Positions 1 to 8,486 of a stretch of DNA of 46,854 nucleotides are shown in pieces. Both the position numbers and the translations under genes were made by a program. Positions within the stretch are counted from its first letter, which is position 1, and each line of letters starts with the position of its first letter. The DNA is from Photorhabdus australis DSM 17609 (GTDB lineage Bacteria; Pseudomonadota; Gammaproteobacteria; Enterobacterales; Enterobacteriaceae): the NCBI RefSeq assembly GCF_000711895.1, contig NZ_JONO01000041.1, forward strand, positions 1-46,854, read 5' to 3'. The notes under the pieces are model-generated. The model had not been told where the DNA came from. It saw only the letters and a program-made list of their open reading frames with translations, and did no database searches.

Positions 1-2
1 TT

Positions 3-167
3 AATACCGGCGGCCAGATTACGGTGAAGGTGATGGACGGTTGTCTGGTGCTCATTCCTGACAGTGAGGCCACGCAACAACAGCATCAGCAGTACCAGCG
101 GCAACAGGTCCAACTGCGGGAGATAAAGCAACAGATGCGGGCGCTGATAACCGGTTTTGTGGGTTAA
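3..167 (+). CDS. SymE-like protein, C-terminal end only (partial)
   Basis: The window opens inside a reading frame that runs from base 3 to a TAA at 165-167, giving the last 54 residues. It contains the segment TVKVMDGCLVLIPDSE, which matches the AbrB-like fold end of SymE-family proteins (SOS-induced toxin-like proteins of type I toxin-antitoxin systems in E. coli). It then has a long Gln-rich tail (QQQHQQYQRQQVQ) and a short helix. SymE-like genes are common near Rhs and T6SS loci in enterobacteria, which fits the effector module downstream. The N-terminus lies outside the window, so neither full length nor an antisense SymR can be judged. The family call rests on the short conserved motif alone. 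Confidence 0.6.
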   Translation, partial: NTGGQITVKVMDGCLVLIPDSEATQQQHQQYQRQQVQLREIKQQMRALITGFVG

Positions 168-181
168 GGGGAGAGCATAAG

Positions 182-379
182 ATGACGATAGTGATTGAAC
201 ATTTACAGGACATTCAGTTAACCCACATTGAAGCGCTGGCCTTGGCTCAGCTGGTGAAGCGGCTGAACTGGGCGGAGATACGCGCCTGTGCGATTGATGA
301 TGCGGAAGCCTGGGTTATCAAGGCCGCGATAGGGCGGCTCCAGTCGGCACTGGCGTGTCACGGGTATTCACCACGGTAA
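182..379 (+). CDS. Small uncharacterised protein, 65 aa, companion of SymE-like gene
   Basis: The ATG at 182 is preceded by a good ribosome-binding site (GGGGAG at 169-174) and lies 14 bases after the SymE-like stop, so the two are probably co-transcribed. The product is acidic to neutral and largely helical, with a conserved-looking core (HIEALALAQLVKRLNW) and a C-terminal segment ending in HGYSPR. It has no signal peptide or membrane segment. I do not recognise a function. I recall similar small proteins next to SymE-like genes in Photorhabdus and Xenorhabdus, but this is memory rather than a search. A strong intrinsic terminator follows at 391-413, which supports a real transcription unit ending here. 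Confidence 0.6.
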   Translation: MTIVIEHLQDIQLTHIEALALAQLVKRLNWAEIRACAIDDAEAWVIKAAIGRLQSALACHGYSPR

Positions 380-390
380 GAAAGAAACAG

Positions 391-413
391 GCCGGAAGCG
401 ATTCCGGCTTTTT
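391..413 (+). terminator. Intrinsic terminator after SymE-like/small-protein unit
   Basis: A perfect 7-bp stem (GCCGGAA/TTCCGGC) with a GCGA tetraloop is followed directly by five T residues. It lies 11 bases after the stop of the small protein and is in the right orientation to end the rightward transcript. The 270 bases from 380 to 650 otherwise hold only AT-rich sequence and the second hairpin at 605-638; no gene is supported there. Confidence 0.85.
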
Positions 414-604
414 GCGATTTCAGGGAGAAAACAGAATAAAATATCTAAAATATAGCCTATGTATATATTTATCATTAATCTTATATTTTTCTGTATTATT
501 CCTTTTTTTATCTTCTTATTTATTTTATATTTTTGTGGTTTTAAATTATATATTTAATATATAAGACCAACCCTGAAAGATATTTATTTTAAGCATAAAA
601 TAAC

Positions 605-638
605 AAGGCTGGAAGATCACGGGGATCTTTCCGGCCTT
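605..638 (-). terminator. Hairpin terminator of the vgrG-eagR-rhs-imm operon
   Basis: A long, nearly perfect inverted repeat starts AAGGCTGGAAGATC and ends GATCTTTCCGGCCTT. It begins 13 bases beyond the stop codon of the putative immunity gene on the minus strand. The sequence after the stem on the minus strand is T-rich but interrupted (GTTATTTTAT). It is best read as the end of the leftward effector operon and could also act on rightward read-through. Confidence 0.65.
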
Positions 639-650
639 ATTAATTATTAA

Positions 651-971
651 CTACCACTTATATGGATACGCATGATTTGATAAGATTTGCTGCTTAATTT
701 CCTCATCAAGAGGACTATTTTCACGTTTTTCTAAATATTCGACTCTTTTGATTACAAAATTCTTATCTGCTTCTAGAAATTTTGAGAAAACTTTATCCCA
801 ATCATCCTTATAACCATACATATTCAACATTTTTTCCAATGCTGAATTTATCAAAGGACTACTTGAATATATCAGTGTTCCAGGATCTTCACATTCAAAC
901 TTTATATAAAGGATCAGCTTGATTATTGCATTCACCTCTTCCCTTGCTAATTGAATAGATTCGTGCTTCAT
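651..971 (-). CDS. Putative immunity protein for the Rhs toxin
   Basis: The gene encodes 106 residues from the ATG at 971. This start is chosen over an in-frame ATG 15 bases upstream because it overlaps the rhs stop by one base (TAATG) and has GGAGGG at the right distance, an arrangement typical of translational coupling. The protein is soluble, mixed charge and mostly helical by appearance, with the core YGYKDDWDKVFSKFLEADKN and a C-terminal HAYPYKW. No signal peptide is seen, consistent with a cytosolic immunity factor. I do not recognise an Imm family. The role is inferred from position: small genes directly after a polymorphic Rhs toxin tip normally encode cognate immunity. Its AT-rich composition matches the toxin tip and not the Rhs core. 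Confidence 0.6.
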   Translation of the reverse strand: MKHESIQLAREEVNAIIKLILYIKFECEDPGTLIYSSSPLINSALEKMLNMYGYKDDWDKVFSKFLEADKNFVIKRVEYLEKRENSPLDEEIKQQILSNHAYPYKW

Positions 972-3900
972 TATTTCCCTCCGCACTTTCTGATTTTAAC
1001 TTGATTATCAGTGAGTTTGAGTCTCGTATCATAATCAAGATGTTCTAATATGGTATATGGGTTTTTACCGGCATACAGAATATTATTCAATTTCAACTTT
1101 CCTTCATGAGTATATTCTAATCTAGAAGGTGAACGGATATTTCCTCTTTCCCCTGGGTCTATTTTGAAAATAATCGCATAGTCTCCTCGTCCTATATGAT
1201 TGGGGTTGTTTATCAATAAATCTCTCATTACATCTTTTGGCGACATCAGTATATCCGTTATATAAACTTTTCCACTGACGTTTGGATTAAGAACACCGCT
1301 CTTCATAATGCCGTCAAAGCCAGCTTTATTTGTATAGTGAATAAATACATTTTCACCAGCTAGCCCCAGAGGATCAATCCAGTTCGCCGGATTATGAACG
1401 TATGAATACGGGTTCGGACCCCCATTTAGCCCTAGAGGGTCAGTACTCAGGTAGCACGCTGCTTCCGGCAAATAATAGCGAAATCGGTTATAAAATAAAC
1501 CACTTTCTTCATCAAAAAGTTGCCCGGCAAACCGGAGGCCCGGGTCCAGTTGCGGGTTTTCACCCAGCCCGCTCAGCCGCAGCCCGTACAGAGACTGCTT
1601 TGGCTGCCGCCACACCCGCTTGCCTGTCGGGTCGAACAGCGCCAGCGGCTCGCCGGTCGGGGCGCTGACCGCATACTGGGTCTCCACCTCCCCGGCCATC
1701 AGTTCCACCCGGTTATCCAGATTCAGCGTGAACTGTTGCGTCTGCTGCGCCACCAGTGCCCAGCCGTCAAACACCAGATGGCGGATCATTTTCAGCCGGC
1801 CATGCTGATACTCCCGGATTTCCGCCGGCACATCGCCGTCCCATAAATACGTGGTCAGTTTACCGGTCTGGATACAGCGCTTTTCGGTCCGCCGTCCAAA
1901 AGCATCATAGCGATATTCCCACCGGATACCGTCCGGGGTGATGAGACCTGTCAGCTGATTCTGGCTGTTCCAGCGGTATCGGGTCAGCGCCGGACGGTAA
2001 CCTTCTTCTAAACGCTGTTTCTCCTTCATCCGACCGGCCCGGTCGTACACAAACTTATGTGGGCCAATCCAGTTCAGACGGTGACCTTCCTGATACAGCG
2101 TTTCCGCCCTGATTTCCTGCACCCCGTCGAACCGCCGGGACGGGTAACCGCTGGCGTCATATTGATAATGCTCGCGCAGGTTCCGGCTATCACCAACTGA
2201 CACCACCTGACCATTTCCGTTAAGGAGATAGTGCAGCTGTTGCCTGTCATCATTGGTTGCTGTCAGGTTGAGTGCGGCATCATATTCATACTGACGCGCC
2301 AGACCAGCAAAGGTGGGTGTCGGAATATCCGCCAGGTCAGTCTGCCGGAAAAAATGGGGATTACAGCCGGCACGTTGGGCGGTCAACAGGCCCATCAGGT
2401 TGTACTGCTGGCGTAGGATGAAACCGCTTTCGGTGCGACGGCCCGTGTCCCGTCCGGCTTCGTCGCGTTCTACTGTTAGAGGTAACAGGTCGTCCAGCGT
2501 TAACCCGATCAGCTCCCCGGCCCGGTTGACCTGCATCCGGCTCTGCCAGTGTTCCGGGTGAGTCTGTCCGGCGAACCGGGGCGGCCCTGCTGTGGGTTCG
2601 GTTGCGCCGGTCAGCAGCTGTCGCTCCACTGTGCGGTTATCCGGGTAGTGGCGCAGAATTTCGCCGTGCGGCTGAATTTCCCGGACTATCCGGTCTTGTT
2701 CATCATATTCAAAAGACAGCGTGTTGTCCGGTGACTCAACCATCAGCAGCCGTCCCACAATATCGTAATGATAATGGGTGGTGCCTTCCGGGGCATGCAG
2801 GGCGATCAGCCGGCGTGTCGCATCATAGTCATAGCGGGTCACGGTCTCTTCTCCGTCCCGCTTCTCAATGCAGTTGCCTGACAGGTCATAACGGTAGTGC
2901 CAGCGGGTACCGGCATAATCCTGCTCAGTGACCACCCGGCCATCGGTATCCAGGAGGTACGTGTAGTTTTCCCCTTGCGGGTTAATCACTTCAATCAGTT
3001 GCAGCGAGTCGGCATCATAGCGGTACTGCCAGCGGTTTCCTTCACCATCATGCCGTGCTACCGGCAGGTCAAATGGCCCATATTCCACCTGCCATGCCAC
3101 CCCGCGCGCATCGGTCCAACAGGTTAAATTACCATGCCGGTCATGGTGAAAATGTTCCAGATTGTTATCGGGCCGGTCGCTAACGGCCACCCGGTGATGT
3201 CGGTCGTAACGCCAGCGCCACAGTGCCCCGGCGGCGGTCATGCTGCGCAGCCGGTCCTGACTGTCGTAGCCGAGGTTAACTGTGCGGCTTTCCTCATCAA
3301 ACAGTCTGACCAGTCGCTGATGGGTATCATATTCCTGAGTACGGCGGTTACCGTCGGTGTCTTCTTCCGCTGTCACCAGCCCGAAAGCATTACGGGTCAG
3401 GGTGGTTTTCCGGCCATCCGGGGCAATAAATCCTTTCGGCTGGCCCTGTTCATCATACAGTTGCAGCCAGGTGCGGTGCAGCGGGTCAGTCATGCCGGTC
3501 AGTTGCAGGGTGTCGGCATCATAGCTGTATTGCCAAACCGCCCCAGTTGCATCAGTGAATGAAGTCACCCGACCAGTATCAGCCAAGTAGATCAGGGTCA
3601 GGACTTCTCCCATCGGTGACGTCTGTTGTATCAGATTGCCTTGGTTATCATAGTCATAGCGGGTGATACTGCCGCCAGGGGTGTGGACTTCGGTGACCTG
3701 ATGCTGGTCATTGTAATACCAGGTCGTAGTGTGCCCCTGTGGCGTGGTAGAGCGGGTGAGGCCAGGGGCGTAATCTAGGTGGACTGGATAGAAGCCGCCA
3801 GCCCCCACACTGTCAGTACAGCGCCCCTGTTCATCGTAGCGGTAATCCACCCAGGTTTGGTCGCCGTCAGACCAGCGGCTTATCAGGCCCTGCGCGTTGT

Positions 3901-5368
3901 ATTCATAGTACAGGTGGAATTGCTGGGTGCTGTCTGCTTCCGCCAGCTGGCCATTATCATGATAGTGATAGCGGGCCATGACTGCCTGTAACCCTTCATC
4001 GGTGCGGATAATCTCTGTTAGCTGCCCGTTCAGGTTATAGCCCAGAGTCAGCACTGGTCCGTCACTGTGGATGACGTCTGTCAGCTGATAGCGGTCGTTA
4101 TAGACAAAACGTAGTCGGTTGTCGTACACATCCCGGTGTTCAGTGAGCAGCCAGCGCTGCGTGTCGCCGGGGGAAGACGGGGCAGGCAGGGTAAAATATT
4201 TTTGTACCGGGGAATCGCGGTGGCGGAGGAGATATCCCGGTTTGTGCCGGCTCAGGGTGAAATCCGGGTGGTCCGGGTTGATACTGTGAGTACAGGTGGC
4301 CGGTAACGCAAAATAGAGTGAAGCCCCTTCGGTGGTGCTGATTTCTACTCGGTCGCCGGTGACCCGGACGCATTCGGAAAAGCTGTCGGTCCATCCTGGT
4401 CCCAGCAAGCCTTGTTCTCTGGGGGTCCAGCTGCGTAAAAACACCAGCGGTAGGGTCTGACCGAGGGTGATATCCGTGCGCTGGTCGAACAGTTGGCCGG
4501 TGGTGACATCAATCGGGTCGCCGGTGAAGAATTTTTTCGTCGCTTCCCAGTAACGTTTCGCGCCCTGAGTCTCTTTAAAGGCGGTTTTGGCACAGGAAAT
4601 CGTGCCCATGGACAAGATTTTTCCGGCATGCCGGGCACCGGCCTTTGCCCCGTTCAGTACCGCCTGACGACCGGCTTTGGTGAACAGTTTACCGAGGCCC
4701 TTAATGGCTCCCCGGGATGGTGGCACCAGAAATTCCACGGCTATCAGAATCGCCCGTTCCCAGGCGGAGAATTCTTCCTCAATATCCAGATAGGTGCCCT
4801 GACCGGAGCCGATAAACACGGTTTTAGCCCCGGCTTTGATGGTGGCGCCGCAGACCAGTTTGTCATCTGCCCGGGCCGCCGGGTAGCCGTTGATGAATAC
4901 TGTTTCACTGCCCTGAGCAATCAAAGATGGAGCGGGATGTTTCGTACAGTCGGCAGTATCGACAGTGGCTCTGGCGGCTGGTTTGCCTTCAATGGACACG
5001 TTTGACGAGCCGCTGCTGAGTTTGCCGTCGGGCGGGCCAATACTGTCCACCATGCGGGTGACTGCGGAACTGGCGGCACTGATAACATTCCCCAGAGCTA
5101 GTGTGCCGGCAGTGCCCAATGCTATTACCGCAACGGTGGCTAAACCGCCGGTGCCCACCACCACCGCAGCGGCTACGGCAAAGACTGCCGCGCTTATCAG
5201 TGCTCCGGTAATGGCGCCAGCCAGCGCACCAAGGAAGCTGGCATGTTTAATCGGGTCGTCCTTGCGGGCTGCTGCCGGGCCTGGTGTTCCCTGTGGCGGG
5301 GAAACGGGCGCCGCGTGTCGGGCTCCGACCCGGGCAATTCGGGTGACAATTTCATCACCAAGTGACAT
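971..5368 (-). CDS. PAAR-Rhs T6SS effector with C-terminal HYD1-type ADP-ribosyltransferase-like domain
   Basis: This 1465-residue protein starts at an ATG preceded by GGAGG. In order it shows a prePAAR motif AARKDDPIKH (33-42), hydrophobic Gly/Ala-rich segments (about 45-100), a PAAR-like region (about 115-190, ending KTVFIGSG), an Rhs start region GDPIDVTTG (283-291), many YD/RHS repeats that form the cocoon shell, and a core end with two DPLGL motifs. The unique tip (about 1338-1465) begins GENVFIHYTNKAGF and carries HYT, then KVYITD, then a late acidic segment. This resembles the HYD1-signature ADP-ribosyltransferase fold of polymorphic toxins. The core is GC-rich but the tip is AT-rich, as expected when tips are exchanged. 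The VgrG and EagR genes upstream place it in T6SS delivery. The target is unknown and the ART call rests on motifs. Confidence 0.85.
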   Translation of the reverse strand: MSLGDEIVTRIARVGARHAAPVSPPQGTPGPAAARKDDPIKHASFLGALAGAITGALISAAVFAVAAAVVVGTGGLATVAVIALGTAGTLALGNVISAASSAVTRMVDSIGPPDGKLSSGSSNVSIEGKPAARATVDTADCTKHPAPSLIAQGSETVFINGYPAARADDKLVCGATIKAGAKTVFIGSGQGTYLDIEEEFSAWERAILIAVEFLVPPSRGAIKGLGKLFTKAGRQAVLNGAKAGARHAGKILSMGTISCAKTAFKETQGAKRYWEATKKFFTGDPIDVTTGQLFDQRTDITLGQTLPLVFLRSWTPREQGLLGPGWTDSFSECVRVTGDRVEISTTEGASLYFALPATCTHSINPDHPDFTLSRHKPGYLLRHRDSPVQKYFTLPAPSSPGDTQRWLLTEHRDVYDNRLRFVYNDRYQLTDVIHSDGPVLTLGYNLNGQLTEIIRTDEGLQAVMARYHYHDNGQLAEADSTQQFHLYYEYNAQGLISRWSDGDQTWVDYRYDEQGRCTDSVGAGGFYPVHLDYAPGLTRSTTPQGHTTTWYYNDQHQVTEVHTPGGSITRYDYDNQGNLIQQTSPMGEVLTLIYLADTGRVTSFTDATGAVWQYSYDADTLQLTGMTDPLHRTWLQLYDEQGQPKGFIAPDGRKTTLTRNAFGLVTAEEDTDGNRRTQEYDTHQRLVRLFDEESRTVNLGYDSQDRLRSMTAAGALWRWRYDRHHRVAVSDRPDNNLEHFHHDRHGNLTCWTDARGVAWQVEYGPFDLPVARHDGEGNRWQYRYDADSLQLIEVINPQGENYTYLLDTDGRVVTEQDYAGTRWHYRYDLSGNCIEKRDGEETVTRYDYDATRRLIALHAPEGTTHYHYDIVGRLLMVESPDNTLSFEYDEQDRIVREIQPHGEILRHYPDNRTVERQLLTGATEPTAGPPRFAGQTHPEHWQSRMQVNRAGELIGLTLDDLLPLTVERDEAGRDTGRRTESGFILRQQYNLMGLLTAQRAGCNPHFFRQTDLADIPTPTFAGLARQYEYDAALNLTATNDDRQQLHYLLNGNGQVVSVGDSRNLREHYQYDASGYPSRRFDGVQEIRAETLYQEGHRLNWIGPHKFVYDRAGRMKEKQRLEEGYRPALTRYRWNSQNQLTGLITPDGIRWEYRYDAFGRRTEKRCIQTGKLTTYLWDGDVPAEIREYQHGRLKMIRHLVFDGWALVAQQTQQFTLNLDNRVELMAGEVETQYAVSAPTGEPLALFDPTGKRVWRQPKQSLYGLRLSGLGENPQLDPGLRFAGQLFDEESGLFYNRFRYYLPEAACYLSTDPLGLNGGPNPYSYVHNPANWIDPLGLAGENVFIHYTNKAGFDGIMKSGVLNPNVSGKVYITDILMSPKDVMRDLLINNPNHIGRGDYAIIFKIDPGERGNIRSPSRLEYTHEGKLKLNNILYAGKNPYTILEHLDYDTRLKLTDNQVKIRKCGGK

Positions 5369-5386
5369 GTTATGCCTCCTGCCGGG

Positions 5387-5806
5387 TCAGACGGCCTGAA
5401 AACTGTGGATAACCTCCAGTAGTGCATCTCGCTGTCCCGCTTCAAAGGGGGTGGGGGAGGTGAGGTTGAAGGCCAGTAGCTGTGTGCCGCGGATTTGCAG
5501 CACCACGGTCTGGTACATGTCCCCTTCCGGGCTTTTCCATTGGTAATCCAGGCGGCGGGCAGGTTGCTGGCTGAGAGTGATTTCGCTACGTTGGTGTTCC
5601 TGGTAACCGGGCAGGTGTGTGCGGAACTGCTCCAGGGTCTGTTCATAGTAAGCGTAGTTATCCATACCGGCTGGCACCGGAGTGCGGTTAACCACCAGGT
5701 TAATGCCGCTGTCGTCCGGCAGCACAAAGACATGCATGGATTCATCCCGCCAGTTGTCTGGGATAGCGAGGGTGCCTTCATTCATCTGATACACTGTGTT
5801 TTCCAT
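5387..5806 (-). CDS. EagR-type T6SS chaperone (DcrB/DUF1795 family)
   Basis: The gene encodes 139 residues from the ATG at 5806 (MENTVYQMNEG). I prefer this over upstream in-frame ATGs because family members start close to this point and a GGAA-type ribosome-binding site precedes it. The sequence fits the EagR/DUF1795 family: a single compact alpha/beta domain with QMNEGTLAIPDNWRDE near the start and SEITLSQQPARRLDYQW in the middle. EagR proteins bind the transmembrane segments and prePAAR region of PAAR-Rhs effectors before loading on VgrG. The gene lies 57 bases after vgrG and 18 bases before the rhs gene, whose product carries both a prePAAR motif and membrane segments, so the partnership is well supported by context. 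Confidence 0.85.
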   Translation of the reverse strand: MENTVYQMNEGTLAIPDNWRDESMHVFVLPDDSGINLVVNRTPVPAGMDNYAYYEQTLEQFRTHLPGYQEHQRSEITLSQQPARRLDYQWKSPEGDMYQTVVLQIRGTQLLAFNLTSPTPFEAGQRDALLEVIHSFQAV

Positions 5807-5863
5807 GATTTTTTCCGTTATTTGATTTGGGGCATGCATTAAGGTGTTGAATATCAATACGGG

Positions 5864-7759
5864 TCAGTTCACATTGACCTGTTTGCCATTGATGGTGATA
5901 TTGAGTCCCTGAATGCTGATATTGCCGGCGTTGTCGATGGTAATGCTGCCCCCTGCGGTGGCAATTTCGATCCCCCCCGACTGAGAGTGTATCTGAATGT
6001 TATTTTTCACGTTCAGCAGACTGTCTTTTTCTACGGTGATTTGACGCAGGCCGGTGATAGCGCTGACTTCATTGCCCGTGACTTCTTTATGGCGGTCATT
6101 CCTGATCGACAGTACCTGATTATGGCCGATGCTTTCGGTATGGTCGTTCATCACCCGGGTTTCTCGGTTATTGAGCACCACGGTATTCATATCGCGTTGC
6201 GCGTGCAAAGCCAGCTCTTCACTGCCTTTGGCATCTTCAAAACGCAGTTCGTTATAGCCTTCCCCTTTATGGGTTTTTGAGCGGAAAGCCATCTGGGTTT
6301 TACTGCCCGGTAACGCGCCCGGCGGGATGTTGCTGGCATGATAGGTCCGTCCGGTGACTATCGGCTGGTCCGGGTCACCATGCAGAAAGTCCACCACCAC
6401 TTCCTGACCAATACGCGGAATCGCCAGCATCCCCCAGCCCTGACCGGCCCACGGCTGGGTCACCCGTATCCAGCAGGAGCTGTGGTCGTCACTCTGGCCG
6501 TAACGGTCCCATAAAAACTGTAATCGGATACGACCATACTGGTCGCAGAAGATTTCTTCCCCTTCCGGACCAACCACTTTGGCAATCTGTGGGCCGTCCA
6601 TCACCGGCTTGGGCAGTGGCGTTGGACGCCAGTGCTGGTCATAGGGGATAAAAGTGAAGTGGTTACTCATCACTGTGCCTGACTCACTGCTGGCCTGCTC
6701 CAGCGCCTGCGGCTGGCTGCCTGTATGGGCAACACTGACCAGTTGCCAGAGCCGGTTGAGGTCAGGGCGCGGATGGTCGGTCAGGGTGAACAGCACGCCC
6801 GGTTGCATGGCCGCATCGTTACTGTCTCCGTATCCCATCAGAGCATTGTTGCGCAGGGCTTCCAGCCGGTAGCGGGTAAAATCAGCACCGTGCTGCTCAT
6901 CTTTGAAGCGACCGGGAAAATCAAAGTGTTCATAACCGGTATACTGGAGGTTGGTTTCCCGCATCTGCTGGCGAAACTCGGCAGCCCAGACGGGATTTTT
7001 AAAGGTGTAATCCTTGAGTTCGACGGTAGCCGGACGTACCTGAGCACTGCGGGTCAGGGCGGTGATACACAACGACTGAGCTTGGGCGGCATCTTCCGGG
7101 TGATAGGGCAAGACTGGCCCTTTGGCGATGGAGCCGGCATCGTCGGCAAATACCAGCGTATTTTTATGGCCACTAAACTCAAAGAAGTAAAAGATGCCTT
7201 CTTCCGCCGTCAGCCGTTGCAGAAAATCAAAATCAGTTTCCCGGTACTGGACACAAAACTCTCGCTCCGGGTGCGGATTACGCAGGCTGAATACCACATC
7301 CCGGACGCCGTTTTCTTTGAGTAGGGTGGTAATGATAGTTTTAATGTCCTGCTGCTGAAAGATACGGGAATTCTGGCGCAGAGAGGTGCGCCACATATCC
7401 GGACGGATAGTCATTTCGTAACGGGTTTGATGCTTGCCGGTGTTGCCCTGAACAAAGCGCGCGACCATTCCGGTGACGGTACGCTGGACCTTGCCTTCGC
7501 GCAGGATGGACAAGGTGGCGCTTTTATCGAGGACGGCGGTGAAATCAATCGCCGGGTCGGCACTGGCTAAGCTGACCTCAAGGCTGAACGGGGTAGAAAA
7601 GGCCTCATTCAGTGAAAAGGCGGCAACCACAAAGGTGTGGGACGGCAGGCCGGCGGCGGAGAGGGTAAACTGTAAGCCGCCGGCACTCTGGGTACTGAAT
7701 CGGTCAGCGGTTTGCTTTAGCGCCCCTGGCAACCCGGCGGCTGTTTTCTGGAATGACAT
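5864..7759 (-). CDS. vgrG: Type VI secretion spike protein VgrG
   Basis: The 631-residue protein starts at an ATG with AAGGAG upstream. It contains the gp27-like base (roughly residues 30-380; for example FCVQYRETDFDFLQRLTAEEGIFYFFE in two parts), then the gp5 OB-fold region with FCDQYGRIRLQFLWDR and WGMLAIPRIGQEVVVDF, and the C-terminal beta-helix spike with repeated GxxxxxIxN-type strands ending NITINGKQVNVN. There is no additional C-terminal effector domain, so cargo delivery should rely on the PAAR-Rhs protein encoded downstream. No sheath, baseplate or membrane-complex genes are in the window, so this is an orphan vgrG island that would depend on a T6SS encoded elsewhere. It is first in the leftward operon vgrG-eagR-rhs-imm. 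Confidence 0.95.
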   Translation of the reverse strand: MSFQKTAAGLPGALKQTADRFSTQSAGGLQFTLSAAGLPSHTFVVAAFSLNEAFSTPFSLEVSLASADPAIDFTAVLDKSATLSILREGKVQRTVTGMVARFVQGNTGKHQTRYEMTIRPDMWRTSLRQNSRIFQQQDIKTIITTLLKENGVRDVVFSLRNPHPEREFCVQYRETDFDFLQRLTAEEGIFYFFEFSGHKNTLVFADDAGSIAKGPVLPYHPEDAAQAQSLCITALTRSAQVRPATVELKDYTFKNPVWAAEFRQQMRETNLQYTGYEHFDFPGRFKDEQHGADFTRYRLEALRNNALMGYGDSNDAAMQPGVLFTLTDHPRPDLNRLWQLVSVAHTGSQPQALEQASSESGTVMSNHFTFIPYDQHWRPTPLPKPVMDGPQIAKVVGPEGEEIFCDQYGRIRLQFLWDRYGQSDDHSSCWIRVTQPWAGQGWGMLAIPRIGQEVVVDFLHGDPDQPIVTGRTYHASNIPPGALPGSKTQMAFRSKTHKGEGYNELRFEDAKGSEELALHAQRDMNTVVLNNRETRVMNDHTESIGHNQVLSIRNDRHKEVTGNEVSAITGLRQITVEKDSLLNVKNNIQIHSQSGGIEIATAGGSITIDNAGNISIQGLNITINGKQVNVN

Positions 7760-7883
7760 ATAAAGTGCTCCTTGTTATTTCTGAACGGCTTCACGTACAG
7801 TATTATCAGCCCGGCAACGTTCTGTTATGTGAGTTAAAACTAATCAAGGGGTAAAGAAGTCATCTTGGGAAAGAACATCAATA

Positions 7884-8010
7884 TATACCTGTTATCTTTC
7901 AAGTTACCTCTTTGTTGGCTGCACTCACTCACCCCAGTCACATCGTTATCTATGCGCCCGGGGATTCTCTCCCTTGCCGTCGCGATGCATCTTGAAATCT
8001 ATTGGGTATA
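7884..8010 (+). repeat. ERIC element, full length (127 bp)
   Basis: The element begins TATACCTGTTATCTTTCAAG and ends CTTGAAATCTATTGGGTATA, with the ERIC hallmark CTTTGTTGGCTGCACTCACT near its left end and a central palindromic region (CCCCAGTCAC/ GGGGATTC side). It is about 80% or more identical by eye to the two other full copies in this window. It lies in the 727-bp gap (7760-8486) between vgrG and the ngrA-like gene. Apart from a hairpin at 8211-8236, I see no gene in that gap. Confidence 0.9.
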
Positions 8011-8210
8011 GTGATGCAGTATTGCTTGGTCCGCAGCCTCAGAGATGATAAAGACAAGCAACCAATACTTTCATCCGATTAATATATAACGAGGAGAATA
8101 TAATAAAAAAATTAAAGTGTCTTGGATATTTGATAGATGGATTTCTGTTTAATTTAAAAAAATGTGATTTAAGTCATAGAATACTTCAGGTCATTTACCT
8201 TAAGAATAAT

Positions 8211-8236
8211 CCTATTGGCTGAAAAATAGGGGTTTT
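8211..8236 (+). terminator. Orphan terminator-like hairpin
   Basis: A 6-bp stem (CCTATT/AATAGG) with an 8-base loop is followed by GG and a run of six T residues on the plus strand. No plus-strand gene lies upstream; the nearest coding genes on both sides are on the minus strand. It may end an unrecognised small RNA from the 8011-8210 stretch, or be chance in AT-rich DNA. Confidence 0.35.
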
Positions 8237-8486
8237 TTAGGGTTGATTCATGCTTGCTGTTTATTGAGTTTGTATTATGAAATCGAGTCATCTCAAATGA
8301 TGATGATGGTATAGGCTCATATTAGTCTTTAATAATGCTAAATTACCCATTAAATTTCACTATCATATTAATTGAGGTAATAATCAGGGAAGGCAGATTC
8401 ATAACGAGTATGGATATCTATACGAACTAAGGCTATTTATCCAGGTGGAAAATCTGAGATAAATAACCACTTTGTATTGTTTCAGG

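Noticed and set aside
355-564. Plus-strand frame of 69 codons after the small SymE-linked gene
   Set aside because: It runs through the intrinsic terminator at 391-413 and then through low-complexity AT-rich DNA; the predicted product is a meaningless hydrophobic string.
1402-5005. Many long plus-strand reading frames opposite the rhs gene (for example 4493-5005 and 3134-3562)
   Set aside because: They are antisense to a well-supported Rhs protein in GC-rich DNA where the opposite strand is open by composition; none has a recognisable domain or a good start signal.
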